Shown here piece after piece: positions 1-7,357 of a DNA stretch of 11,976 bases (position 1 is the first letter of the stretch; each line of letters begins with the position of its first letter). The notes beneath the pieces were generated by a model. The model saw only the letters and a list, made by a program, of their open reading frames with translations. It had not been told where the DNA came from and searched no databases. The stretch spans positions 1-11,976 of the forward strand of contig DEQO01000153.1 in the NCBI GenBank assembly GCA_002360495.1, given 5' to 3'. The DNA comes from Flavobacteriales bacterium UBA3364 (GTDB lineage: Bacteria > Bacteroidota > Bacteroidia > Flavobacteriales_F > PHOS-HE28). The translations under genes were made by a program, and so were the position numbers.

Positions 1-1181
1 CTTTCCCAGGTGAACTCGCGCACGGCCCGCTGATGACCGGCCTCGCCCAGCCTCGCTCGCATTGCCTCGTCCACGGCCAGGATCCGCATGGCGTCGGCAA
101 GGTCGTCGATGACCTGTGGGATGGATCGCGCCTTGACCGCAAAACCCGTGGAACTGTTCACGTACACTCCCGGGCCGCCGAGGTCGAGGCAGATCACCGG
201 TTTGCGCATCTCCATGGCCTCCAGGAGGACGAAGCCGCCGGAGTCGTGCAGGCTCGGATGGACCAATACGTCGGCTTGCTGGAACTGCTTCAGCCCATCC
301 CGCCAGGGAAGTTCACCGGTGAAGGTGACCCGATCGTCGATGCCCAACCGGGATGCCAGCGCTTTGAGCCGATCCAGCTGTGGTCCGGCCCCAACGATCA
401 CGAACTCCGCATTCTCCAAACCAGCTTTCGCGAAGGCCTGCAAACCGAAGTGGAACCCTTTCCAATGCAGCAGGCGGCCAACGCTGATGAACCGCACTTT
501 GCCACCGGGACCGCGTGGAACGGGATCTCCCAAGCGACCCGGGTCGATCCCGATGCTGGACATCACGCGTAGGTCCTTCACACCCAGCCTGCGCATGCGG
601 GCGGCCGTTTCCTCCGAACAGGCGATCGCTACGCTCGACGCTTTCGCACACGCCTTCAACCGGGGATCACGCTCGAAGACCCAGCGCATCAAGGCACGCA
701 AGCCTTCCTCGAAACGGCCTTTCAGCCCCAAGCCCTTCAGAAATCCCGGGGGCGCGGATTCACCCCCGCCCAACGGCCCCCAAACGAAGGGGATGCCCAA
801 GGCCGATCCTGCGCTCGGCATCCAATAGCGTACGTAGGTCACGTGATGGACCACGTCGAACCGCTCCTTCGCATGCAGCGCCCGAGCCGTTCGCGCCGCG
901 CCGATATTCCACAGGTAGTAGTACAGGTTCACCGTGAACTGGATCTTCCACATCCACTGCGTCCACGACGGCATGGCGTGATAGTGGACCTTGATATCGG
1001 TTTCGCCGTGTTGCGCCAGCCAGGCCTCGATCTTGTTGCGGTGCGACGGGTCCGTGATCACCCAAACAGGCCGGATCCGCGAGGCCTGCCATGCCACGTT
1101 CCAACCGACGCTCGGCTCGCTACCCCGCTCGGGTTCGCAGGCGAACGAGATGTGCAGGACTTTCAACGGGTGATCGCTCAT
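1..1181 (-). CDS. GT4-family glycosyltransferase, C-terminus cut by window edge
   Basis: This minus-strand gene starts at ATG 1181 and stays open for 393 codons to the window edge, so its C-terminus is missing. It reads as a GT-B fold, GT4-type glycosyltransferase, which moves a sugar from a nucleotide-sugar donor to a lipid or glycan acceptor on the cytoplasmic face of the inner membrane. The N-terminal acceptor domain carries EPERGSEPSVGWN (residues 16-28) and GPLGGGE (135-141). The donor domain has FISVGRLLHWKG (231-242), FVIVGAGPQLDRL (260-272) and VTFTGELP (285-292), then DSGGFVLLEAM (313-323) and PVICLDLGGPG (328-338). The usual E-x7-E donor motif is D-x7-E here; HDSGG is, to my knowledge, a normal variant in this subfamily. 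It is divergent from the GGGPS gene across 80 bp. The acceptor cannot be told from the sequence; exopolysaccharide or lipid glycan synthesis is a guess. Plus-strand open frames over this stretch are shadows. Confidence 0.93.
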   Translation of the reverse strand, partial: MSDHPLKVLHISFACEPERGSEPSVGWNVAWQASRIRPVWVITDPSHRNKIEAWLAQHGETDIKVHYHAMPSWTQWMWKIQFTVNLYYYLWNIGAARTARALHAKERFDVVHHVTYVRYWMPSAGSALGIPFVWGPLGGGESAPPGFLKGLGLKGRFEEGLRALMRWVFERDPRLKACAKASSVAIACSEETAARMRRLGVKDLRVMSSIGIDPGRLGDPVPRGPGGKVRFISVGRLLHWKGFHFGLQAFAKAGLENAEFVIVGAGPQLDRLKALASRLGIDDRVTFTGELPWRDGLKQFQQADVLVHPSLHDSGGFVLLEAMEMRKPVICLDLGGPGVYVNSSTGFAVKARSIPQVIDDLADAMRILAVDEAMRARLGEAGHQRAVREFTWE

Positions 1182-1261
1182 CCGGCGGCGAAAGTAGGAT
1201 CCACCACCACACAGCCTTCGCGGGTTCCCTTCGTCCTTTAACACGGACGATCGTTCATCGC

Positions 1262-2059
1262 ATGCATCCCCCGCATTCCTCACCGGACGGTCCGCAACGC
1301 GATCCGTATGTTCGCACTGTGGGCCGTATCCTCCAAAAGCTCGATCATGCGTACCGTGCCGGGCGCAAGCAATTGGCCGTCCTCATCGACCCCGACTTCG
1401 GGCAGGATGAAAAGCGACTTGAGCGCACCGTGCAGAACGCCTGCATGGCCAAGGCCGACCTGATCTTCGTCGGCGGAAGTCTCCTGACCTCGGCCGCTTT
1501 CGACCGTTGCGTGCAACGGGTCCGCGAACTGAGCGACCGTCCCGTGGTCCTCTTCCCCGGAAGTCCGGCACAACTAAGCGCCCATGCTGATGCTGTGCTC
1601 TTCCTTTCCTTGATCAGCGGCCGTAACCCGGAGCTGCTCATCGGTCACCATGTTACTGCGGCACCCACGATCAAAGCGCTGGGTATCGAAGCCATTCCGA
1701 CCGGCTACATGCTCGTCGATGGTGGTAGACCGACCACCGTGAGCTACGTGAGCCAGACCCTTCCCATCCCGCATGACAAACCGGGGATCGCGGCAGCAAC
1801 GGCACTGGCCGGTTCGTTGCTGGGCCTGCGCACGATATACATGGATACGGGGAGCGGTGCCGAACGTCCGGTGAGCCGTGCGATGATCGCCGCCGTTCGC
1901 GCCCAGGTGGACCTTCCGATCATCGTGGGGGGCGGTATCCGTGATGCGGCCACGGCCCGAGGGCTCTGTGATGCCGGTGCCGATGTGCTCGTTGTGGGCA
2001 CGGCCTTCGAACAGGACCCCGAACAGATCTTCGCCATGAGCGAGGCAGTACACGGTTAG
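1262..2059 (+). CDS. Geranylgeranylglyceryl/heptaprenylglyceryl phosphate synthase family protein
   Basis: This 265-residue TIM-barrel prenyltransferase belongs to the PcrB/GGGPS family, which joins an isoprenoid diphosphate to sn-glycerol-1-phosphate by an ether bond. Visible family motifs are LAVLIDPD (residues 38-45, acidic Mg-diphosphate site), LIFVGGSLL (67-75), VVLFPGS (95-101), FLSLISGRNPELLIG (114-128), YMDTGSGA (193-200), the phosphate-binding IVGGGIRDA (221-229) and VVGTAF (244-249). It looks complete. ATG 1262 gives a tail of about 20 residues before the conserved start of the barrel; upstream in-frame codons would run into the divergent glycosyltransferase. No Shine-Dalgarno sequence is visible, which is common in Bacteroidota. 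The stop lies 5 bp from the convergent receptor gene's stop. Related Bacteroidota enzymes form the group II clade and make archaeal-type ether phosphates; prenyl length cannot be read from the sequence by eye. Confidence 0.95.
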   Translation: MHPPHSSPDGPQRDPYVRTVGRILQKLDHAYRAGRKQLAVLIDPDFGQDEKRLERTVQNACMAKADLIFVGGSLLTSAAFDRCVQRVRELSDRPVVLFPGSPAQLSAHADAVLFLSLISGRNPELLIGHHVTAAPTIKALGIEAIPTGYMLVDGGRPTTVSYVSQTLPIPHDKPGIAAATALAGSLLGLRTIYMDTGSGAERPVSRAMIAAVRAQVDLPIIVGGGIRDAATARGLCDAGADVLVVGTAFEQDPEQIFAMSEAVHG

Positions 2060-2064
2060 ATCGT

Positions 2065-4461
2065 TCAGAACCGGACCGTCACGCCGCCCAACCAATTGAC
2101 CGGCGCCTGCGGGTACAAGCCCACGTCCTGCGTCCGGCCTCCGTTGTACACGTAGCCGTAGACCCAGCCATTGCTCTCGTACAATTCGCTGAAGATGTTA
2201 CGGGCCGTCACATTGAAGTCGATGCTCTTGACACCCTTCAACCCGAGCAGCGTAATGTTCGCACGCAGGTCGTTCACGAAATATGGATCCAACTTCCTGT
2301 CGGCGCTGGAGGTGTTGTCGATGTGCTGCTGGCCTACGAACTTTGAAACGAGCGTGATCTCCGCCCGACCCTTGGAAGTGCCCTCCCAGAAGCGATAGGC
2401 GAGTTCGTTGTTCAAGATCACGTTGGGTGAGAACGGCAGGTCGGTCGCGCTGTATGAGAAGGGCGTTTGCCCCGTCCAGTTGAGATCGGCATCGTACGTG
2501 TCGAGGTATTCCGTGAAGTCCTTCACCTTGTTCCTGCTGATCGTGAAGTTGGCCCGCCAGATCACGCGTTCAAGGAGTTGCGCGGCCACTGTGAACTCGG
2601 CTCCCGCCCGGTAGCTTCGTGCCACGTTGGTGCGCAAGGCGGCACCCACGTCGTTCAATTCGCCGGTAAGGACGAGTTGGTCATGGTAGTCCATGAAGTA
2701 CAGGTTGAGGCCCGCGCTCAGGCGACCTGCGCGCCGTTCGTAGCCCAGTTCGTAATCCACCAATTGTTCAGGCCTTGGACGACTGCTTGGGGTGGTCTCC
2801 ACCAGGTCCTCCCGGTTCGGTTCGCGGTGGGCGATGGCCACCGATGCATAGACCTTGCCTCCTTCATGCACACGCCACAATAGACCTGCTTTGGGATTGA
2901 AGAAGGCGTAATGCACCCGCTGTGTGTTGTTCTCCAGATCGTTGTCGTAGCCGATGAAGGTGTGGTCCACCTGCCGCACCTGGGCATCGCCGAACAGATC
3001 GATCCGATCGTTCGCAGCGTACGTGAATTTCGCGAAAGCGTTGGCATCCGTCTTCCGTGCATCATCATCGTAGTAGCGATCGCCGATGTCGGTGTTGCCC
3101 GCATACCGTGCCCAGATCACCTCGCCGAAGTGCGCGCCTCCGTAATCGCTGTAGCTGCCACCGACCACGAGACGATGCGCTCCGAACTTGATGTCGGTGC
3201 TGATGTTCGCACCGGTCAACGTGTTGTCCAACCACCGGCGGCGGATGATATCGCTCGTCGTGATCGTGTCGCCGTCTATCACCGCCGGTGCGATGCCATA
3301 CGTACTCAATTCATCATCCTCCCTGAACTGTTCGAAATAGCCTTGTCCAAGTACACGGAACAGGGTGACGTTCAACGTCGCGTTCGTACCGAGCTTTTGA
3401 TCGAACAACAGCTGGTAGTGCGTCTGATCGTAGTTGTCCACCTCGTTCTCGTACGTGTACACGTTGTAGGTCCTGTTCACCGGAAGCGTATCACGCGGCA
3501 CACCGCCCCAGGCCTGGTAGGTCACCTCCTTTCCACGGAAGGTGATGAGGCGCAAGGAGCGCTGCTTTCCCATCCATGCGCCTTGCAGGAAATAGCTTTT
3601 CAGGTCGGCGCTCGCGCGATCCACATAACCGTCGCTGGCGATCGACGAGAGGCGTGTATCCAGGCTGAAGCGACCATCGATGAGGCCCGTCCCGGCGCTG
3701 ATGTTGTAGCGCCGCGTGTTGAAGGACCCACCGGAGATGGCGACGCTGCCCCATGGATCGGGCTTCACCGACGTGGTGCGCACGTTGACGCTCGCGCCGA
3801 ACGCGGCAGGTCCATTGGTGCTTGTCCCCACACCGCGCTGCACTTCAATATCCTCGGTGCTGGATGCCAGATCCGGCATGTTCACCAAGAAGGCACCCTG
3901 GCTTTCCGCATCGTTGAAGGGCACGCCGTTCACCGTGATGTTCGTACGTGTCCCGTCGGTGCCGCGTATGCGCATGTAGGTATAACCGAAGCCTGTACCG
4001 GCGTCGCTGGTGGAGACCACGCTCGGCTGCAGGTCGAGCAGATACGGTAGGTCCACTCCCGTGTTGGTACGTGCGATCGCTTCCTTGGTGAGAATGCTCT
4101 TTGCGAACGGCGCACGATCGCCCACGCGCAACGCCGTGACCTCCGCCGAGCGCATCAGGACCGCTTCCGTGTGCAGCCGGAACGTTCCCAGGTCCGTCCC
4201 ATCAATGGTCACCAGCGTATCGATGGGTCCATGTCCGATCAACGAGAACCGCAAGCGTTGTTGACCGTTGTTCCGAGCCGACAGTGTGAAGCGGCCGTCC
4301 GCATCGGTGGTCGTGCCGAACGCTTGATCGTCACCGGGAACGACGTTCACGCCGGAAAGCGGTGTATCAGCATCACCGAACACCCTTCCCGTGATCTTCA
4401 CCTGGCCCGATGCTAAGACACTGTTGAACAGTGCCACAACGATGAACAGTGATCCGCGCAT
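2065..4461 (-). CDS. TonB-dependent outer-membrane receptor, TPP-riboswitch controlled (probable thiamine importer)
   Basis: This 798-residue outer-membrane active transporter imports its ligand using TonB energy. It has a signal peptide (about 1-19), a carboxypeptidase-regulatory-like domain (about 21-95, with GTTTDADGRFTL) and a plug domain (about 115-230). Typical plug features are IRGTDGTRTNITVNGVPFND (165-184), VNMPDLAS (193-200), IEVQRGVGTSTNG (205-217) and FGASVNVRT (221-229). The rest is a beta-barrel ending in GGVTVRF, with the terminal aromatic needed for outer-membrane assembly. ATG 4461 was chosen because it begins the signal peptide and follows GGAG at correct spacing. The frame stays open upstream to 4941, but that would translate through the riboswitch and into paralog A. 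Alone, the protein resembles siderophore-type receptors; the TPP riboswitch in its leader makes thiamine or a thiamine precursor the best ligand call. It converges on the GGGPS gene with 5 bp between stops. Confidence 0.94.
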   Translation of the reverse strand: MRGSLFIVVALFNSVLASGQVKITGRVFGDADTPLSGVNVVPGDDQAFGTTTDADGRFTLSARNNGQQRLRFSLIGHGPIDTLVTIDGTDLGTFRLHTEAVLMRSAEVTALRVGDRAPFAKSILTKEAIARTNTGVDLPYLLDLQPSVVSTSDAGTGFGYTYMRIRGTDGTRTNITVNGVPFNDAESQGAFLVNMPDLASSTEDIEVQRGVGTSTNGPAAFGASVNVRTTSVKPDPWGSVAISGGSFNTRRYNISAGTGLIDGRFSLDTRLSSIASDGYVDRASADLKSYFLQGAWMGKQRSLRLITFRGKEVTYQAWGGVPRDTLPVNRTYNVYTYENEVDNYDQTHYQLLFDQKLGTNATLNVTLFRVLGQGYFEQFREDDELSTYGIAPAVIDGDTITTSDIIRRRWLDNTLTGANISTDIKFGAHRLVVGGSYSDYGGAHFGEVIWARYAGNTDIGDRYYDDDARKTDANAFAKFTYAANDRIDLFGDAQVRQVDHTFIGYDNDLENNTQRVHYAFFNPKAGLLWRVHEGGKVYASVAIAHREPNREDLVETTPSSRPRPEQLVDYELGYERRAGRLSAGLNLYFMDYHDQLVLTGELNDVGAALRTNVARSYRAGAEFTVAAQLLERVIWRANFTISRNKVKDFTEYLDTYDADLNWTGQTPFSYSATDLPFSPNVILNNELAYRFWEGTSKGRAEITLVSKFVGQQHIDNTSSADRKLDPYFVNDLRANITLLGLKGVKSIDFNVTARNIFSELYESNGWVYGYVYNGGRTQDVGLYPQAPVNWLGGVTVRF

Positions 4462-4497
4462 GACCTTCTCCGTGTTACTGGGCCGTTGCACGGAGAT
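4462..4497 (-). promoter_or_regulatory. Hairpin sequestering the receptor's ribosome binding site
   Basis: On the minus strand the bases TCTCCGTG (4489-4496) pair perfectly with CACGGAGA (4467-4474) around a 14-nt loop. The 3' arm contains GGAG (4468-4471), which sits six bases before ATG 4461 and continues as GGAGAAGG (4464-4471). Folding would bury the Shine-Dalgarno bases. This is the layout expected of a translation-control expression platform for the riboswitch just upstream. The pairing is seen directly; the regulatory role is inferred. Confidence 0.6.
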
Positions 4498-4509
4498 GCC
4501 CCATTCCTG

Positions 4510-4590
4510 GAGGCGTTCCCTTCGCAGCATTACCTGCGCAGGTTCTGCGGGTATGATCTCAGCCCATCCGGTAGGGCACCCCGTTGCAAG
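4510..4590 (-). promoter_or_regulatory. TPP (thiamine pyrophosphate) riboswitch aptamer
   Basis: Read on the minus strand, the stretch has the conserved TPP aptamer segments in order. They are ACGGGGTGCCC (4574-4584), GGGCTGAGATCATACCC (4549-4565), then GAACCTGCGCAGG (4538-4550 region) leading into GTAATGCTGCGAAGGGA (4517-4533). P2 (CGGG with CCCG), P3 (GCCC with GGGC), P4 (CCT with AGG) and P5 (GCAG with CTGC around GTAATG) all form by eye. The CTGAGA core and the GCGAAGGGA 3' end are near consensus. The closing helix P1 looks weak. The element lies about 50 bases upstream of the receptor ATG, so the receptor should be repressed when TPP is plentiful. Confidence 0.94.
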
Positions 4591-4596
4591 ACGGGG

Positions 4597-4604
4597 CAAA
4601 TATA
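4597..4604 (-). promoter_or_regulatory. Bacteroidota-type -7 promoter box for the riboswitch-receptor transcript
   Basis: The minus strand reads TATATTTG, an exact match to the Bacteroidota -7 consensus TAnnTTTG. It lies directly upstream of the TPP aptamer, so transcription would begin at about 4588-4593. I see no convincing -33 TTG at the usual spacing. The short distance would leave only a few transcribed bases before aptamer helix P2. Confidence 0.6.
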
Positions 4605-4605
4605 C

Positions 4606-4812
4606 CATGTGGTCATGTGCTCCTGTGGATACCGGCCCCTGGTCCGCGGCACCTGCCAAAGGAGCATCCCGGACCGTTCCGACGGACCATGTATCAACGA
4701 CGCGTCGATCCATCCGTAAGCGATGTATCTTCCCCTCCCCGTAGGCACCGTATCGCCATGATCCGGTCGTCCGCTGTCCGAACGCACCTCGTACCACCTG
4801 ATCCGGACCATC
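4606..4812. other. Intergenic stretch between the riboswitch promoter and paralog A
   Basis: About 207 bp carry no gene that I can support. The stretch must hold the plus-strand promoter of paralog A, but the best -7 candidate (TATCTTCC, 4726-4733) matches only six of eight consensus bases. There is no Shine-Dalgarno sequence before ATG 4813. CGGACC recurs several times, without a clear structure beyond a 6-bp, long-loop inverted repeat. Confidence 0.5.
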
Positions 4813-6660
4813 ATGGAACGCTCGATCCTCCTGTCCACCGCTCTCAGCACTGCGCTCCTTGTGAACGCGCAACTTGCCCCGCAGCAACGGGTCCCTTTGC
4901 GCGATCACCTCATGGAGGTCAATTCCGAATGGAGCGACCACCTCACCGGTCTACCCGACGCTGGTATTCCGGTCTCCTTCATCAACGATACCGAACGCAT
5001 CGCGCAGCACCTGCGGTCGGTCCATGAACTACTGGAGGCTCGAACGCCCGAAGGCCTTTCCGGGGACCAGGCACGCCACCGTGCCGACCTGTTGCTCTCC
5101 CTGGAACGCTATGCCGACAGCGGCCGCTTCCCGCAGAACCATGTGCTGCCCTACCGCAACCCCATCTTCATCGATCCCCACCAGACGCCATGTGCCGTGG
5201 GCCATCTCATGATCGAAAGCGGCGCTACTGATCTCGCGGTACGCATCGATGCGGAAATGGAAACGGCGTACATCCGCGACATGCACTGGCCGGAGATCGG
5301 GGATTGGGCGAACACGCACGGCTTCACGAGCGAAGAACTGGCGTGGATCCAACCCGGATATCCGCCACCGTACACGTGGTCCGCGCCTGGCGGCGGGACC
5401 AATGGCACCGTCACGGTGACCAAGGTCCTGCAGGACAACCGTCTTCTTGTTGCCGGCGAATTCACCGAAGCAGGTGGAAGCCCGGCCGGTCACGTGGCCC
5501 TTTGGGACGGCGTGGAGTACCAGCCCTTGGGCGATGGCGTGGACGGCGAGGTGACCTGCGCCATCGAGGTGGACGGGAACATCCTTTTGGGTGGTCGGTT
5601 CCATGGGGGGGTCCATGACCTTGCCACCTGGAACGGCACATCGTGGACCTATGAGGCCGCGTTCGCCAGCAAGAGCGCGTACATCTCCGCCTTGCACGTG
5701 CATGACGGTGTGTTGTATGCAGCCGGTTCGCTTCAAGGGTTCGCCGGCGAGGACGATGCCGTGCAACGTCGTTCCACAAGTGGCTGGGCAATCGTGGGAT
5801 CGATCTTCAACGGACCCATCCACGAGCTGGCTTCACATGATGGGAAACTGGTGGCTGCCGGGGCTTTCACCGGTCTTGATGGAGTTGGGGACCCGGTGTG
5901 CCAGCGAGTGGCGGTGTTGGAGGGATCCGACTGGCAGCAACTTGCCGATGGGCTGGATGCACCGGTGTATGCCCTGCTGGACATGGATGGCATGCTCTAC
6001 GCTGGTGGTGAATTCTACGACAACGGTGAGCCGGCCTTCGGCTTCGCACGCATCGGCGTGGCAGGCGCGAGTTGGGAATCGTTGTACCCGAACCATCCGT
6101 TCATTGTCAACGACTTCATGGGACAGACCCGAATCACGACGATCGCCCGAAAGGGCGGTGTGATCCTGTTCGGTGGTTCGTTCCGGATCGCCCAACTCGG
6201 GGAGACCTTCGGCCAAAATGCGGCCATTTGGGAAGGCGAACCCGATGAAGCCCAAGCCTTGATCGCGTGGATGTACGACCCGGTGAACTGCCTTGCCGCG
6301 CAGGGTAACACCATCTATCTGGGAGGGCCTTTCACAACGATCGGCGGCCCTTCCCCATTTGCACTTCCCTTTATTGCTACCTCCGAGATCACCACCAGCC
6401 TGGGTGAAGAGCGCACCCCGCTGACCTTCACCCTATCGCCCAACCCGGCTGCTGAAGTACTTACCGTACACTTCCCCGCCCGCATGGACCCAACAACGCC
6501 ATTGCGCATCATCGACGCGAGCGGGCGTGTGGTGAACGCAATAGTGGAATGCAATGGCGACAGGGTCGACATGGATGTCCGTGGCCTGGCCACCGGCACC
6601 TACCAAGTCGAAGCAACGGACGGCAACCTCATGGTCAAGGGGCGGTTCGTGAAGCAGTAG
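4813..6660 (+). CDS. Secreted CAVG-domain protein with seven-repeat propeller and T9SS sorting domain (paralog A)
   Basis: This 615-residue exported protein has no function that I recognise. It has a signal peptide (1-19, ending VNA before Q). Residues about 20-183 are a domain shared with the two other paralogs here, with ERYADSGRFPQNHVLP (98-113), NPIFID (116-121), CAVGHLMIESG (127-137), AYIRDMHWPEIGDWA (152-166) and ELAWIQPGY (175-183). Next come seven repeats centred on VAGEF, LGGRF, AAGSL, AAGAF, AGGEF, FGGSF and LGGPF, suggesting a seven-bladed beta-propeller. The last 79 residues (537-615) form a T9SS type A sorting domain, with LSPNPAAEVLTV, LRIIDASGRVV and LATGTYQVEA. The protein should cross the outer membrane and be anchored or released. 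It is divergent from the riboswitch-controlled receptor and ends 18 bp from the convergent kinase stop. Its N-terminal 183 residues match paralog B at 126 positions without gaps. Confidence 0.9.
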   Translation: MERSILLSTALSTALLVNAQLAPQQRVPLRDHLMEVNSEWSDHLTGLPDAGIPVSFINDTERIAQHLRSVHELLEARTPEGLSGDQARHRADLLLSLERYADSGRFPQNHVLPYRNPIFIDPHQTPCAVGHLMIESGATDLAVRIDAEMETAYIRDMHWPEIGDWANTHGFTSEELAWIQPGYPPPYTWSAPGGGTNGTVTVTKVLQDNRLLVAGEFTEAGGSPAGHVALWDGVEYQPLGDGVDGEVTCAIEVDGNILLGGRFHGGVHDLATWNGTSWTYEAAFASKSAYISALHVHDGVLYAAGSLQGFAGEDDAVQRRSTSGWAIVGSIFNGPIHELASHDGKLVAAGAFTGLDGVGDPVCQRVAVLEGSDWQQLADGLDAPVYALLDMDGMLYAGGEFYDNGEPAFGFARIGVAGASWESLYPNHPFIVNDFMGQTRITTIARKGGVILFGGSFRIAQLGETFGQNAAIWEGEPDEAQALIAWMYDPVNCLAAQGNTIYLGGPFTTIGGPSPFALPFIATSEITTSLGEERTPLTFTLSPNPAAEVLTVHFPARMDPTTPLRIIDASGRVVNAIVECNGDRVDMDVRGLATGTYQVEATDGNLMVKGRFVKQ

Positions 6661-6678
6661 GGCACATCGCACTACACG

Positions 6679-7215
6679 TTACCAGCGGGTCTTGCGCAGC
6701 AACGCATCGATCGCCTGGGCTGCGTTCGTCACGCGCTCCTCGTGGGGGCCGCTCATGATCACGTAAGGCTTCGCCATCAAACGCACGCTGCGTTCGTAAA
6801 CGCCGAACAAGCGATCACGGTCGTCCGGGTTCTCGCGCAAAGGGTCGGGTTTCCAGGGAATGTCGGGCTTGCAAAGCAACCAGAGGTCGTAGCGGACATC
6901 CTGGACCAGCCTCATCAATAAGGGATGGCAACGGCCGAACTTCTCCTCGCTCCAGATGCGGATCGTGAGCATGTCCGTGTCACAGATCAGGAGGGCATCA
7001 CCGTGGTCCTCGGCGAGCTTTTGCGCTTCCCCTTCGACCAATAGCTGACCACCTGCGATGTGCATGAGGTCCTCCTCCGCATAGCCCGGCCCGTTGTCCT
7101 CGAGAAACGTCCGGGCATACTCCTTCGTGTACGCGCATCGATAATGGCCCGCAAGCGCCTCGGTGAGCGTGGTCTTGCCGCTGCTCTCGGGACCCACGAC
7201 GGCGATCCTCAGCAT
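6679..7215 (-). CDS. NadR-like P-loop kinase (ribosylnicotinamide kinase domain family)
   Basis: This 178-residue cytoplasmic P-loop kinase resembles the stand-alone C-terminal kinase domain of NadR, which phosphorylates nicotinamide riboside to NMN. Motifs are Walker A GPESSGKTT (residues 8-16), KEYARTFL (31-38), CDTDMLTIRIWSE (78-90), YDLWLLCKPDIPW (109-121) and LRENPDDRDRLF (126-137). The N-terminal adenylyltransferase domain of full-length NadR is absent. ATG 7215 puts the start right at MLRIAVVGPES, as expected; the frame is open to an ATG at 7281, but those 22 extra residues resemble nothing in the family. In Bacteroidota such kinases often neighbour PnuC-type transporters and trap the imported vitamin. 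A receptor under TPP-riboswitch control nearby makes a thiamine-related substrate a real alternative; the sequence alone cannot decide. It is divergent from paralog B and convergent with paralog A. Confidence 0.9.
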   Translation of the reverse strand: MLRIAVVGPESSGKTTLTEALAGHYRCAYTKEYARTFLEDNGPGYAEEDLMHIAGGQLLVEGEAQKLAEDHGDALLICDTDMLTIRIWSEEKFGRCHPLLMRLVQDVRYDLWLLCKPDIPWKPDPLRENPDDRDRLFGVYERSVRLMAKPYVIMSGPHEERVTNAAQAIDALLRKTRW

Positions 7216-7262
7216 GGGGATGACTTGTGTTCCACTGGTAACGCACCGCAACGATGCATCGG

Positions 7263-7275
7263 CAAAGTAACTTTC
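7263..7275. promoter_or_regulatory. Possible overlapping divergent -7 boxes, kinase (-) and paralog B (+)
   Basis: The near-palindrome AAAGTAACTTT gives TTACTTTG on the minus strand (7263-7270) and TAACTTTC on the plus strand (7268-7275). Each matches seven of eight bases of the Bacteroidota TAnnTTTG box. Leader lengths would be about 40 nt for the kinase and 75 nt for paralog B. No -33 TTG is visible at good spacing on either strand, so this is tentative. Confidence 0.3.
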
Positions 7276-7357
7276 CGTCACCGTTCAGGCAGCGGATCGT
7301 ACCGCCACCGTTGTCTGCTGTTCGGAACGTCACTCCTGAAGACCTAACCGTACCCAC

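Noticed and set aside
33..937. Long plus-strand open frames over the left 1 kb
   Set aside because: They lie antisense to a minus-strand glycosyltransferase with all its family motifs; their translations look like shadow coding in GC-rich DNA.
1189..1196. Minus-strand TACTTTCG as a -7 box for the glycosyltransferase
   Set aside because: It is only eight bases from the start codon, too close for a normal leader, and no -33 element is visible.
1091..1261. N-terminal extension of the GGGPS-family gene to 1091
   Set aside because: The extra residues run antisense into the divergent glycosyltransferase start and match nothing in the family.
2911..4050. A 379-residue plus-strand open frame inside the receptor gene
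   Set aside because: It is antisense to the plug and barrel of a clear TonB-dependent receptor and has no recognisable motif.
4462..4941. Extension of the receptor's reading frame upstream to an ATG at 4941 (160 extra residues)
   Set aside because: It would translate through the TPP riboswitch and overlap the start of paralog A; the extra residues resemble no protein, and the signal peptide begins at 4461.
7216..7281. Kinase start at the upstream ATG 7281
   Set aside because: The Walker A motif is expected within ten residues of the start, which ATG 7215 gives; the 22 extra residues also cover the likely promoter.
7216..7357. Search for a second TPP or other riboswitch before the kinase or the PnuC-family gene
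   Set aside because: No CTGAGA core or GCGAAGGGA-like 3' element is present on either strand there or at 10552-10640.
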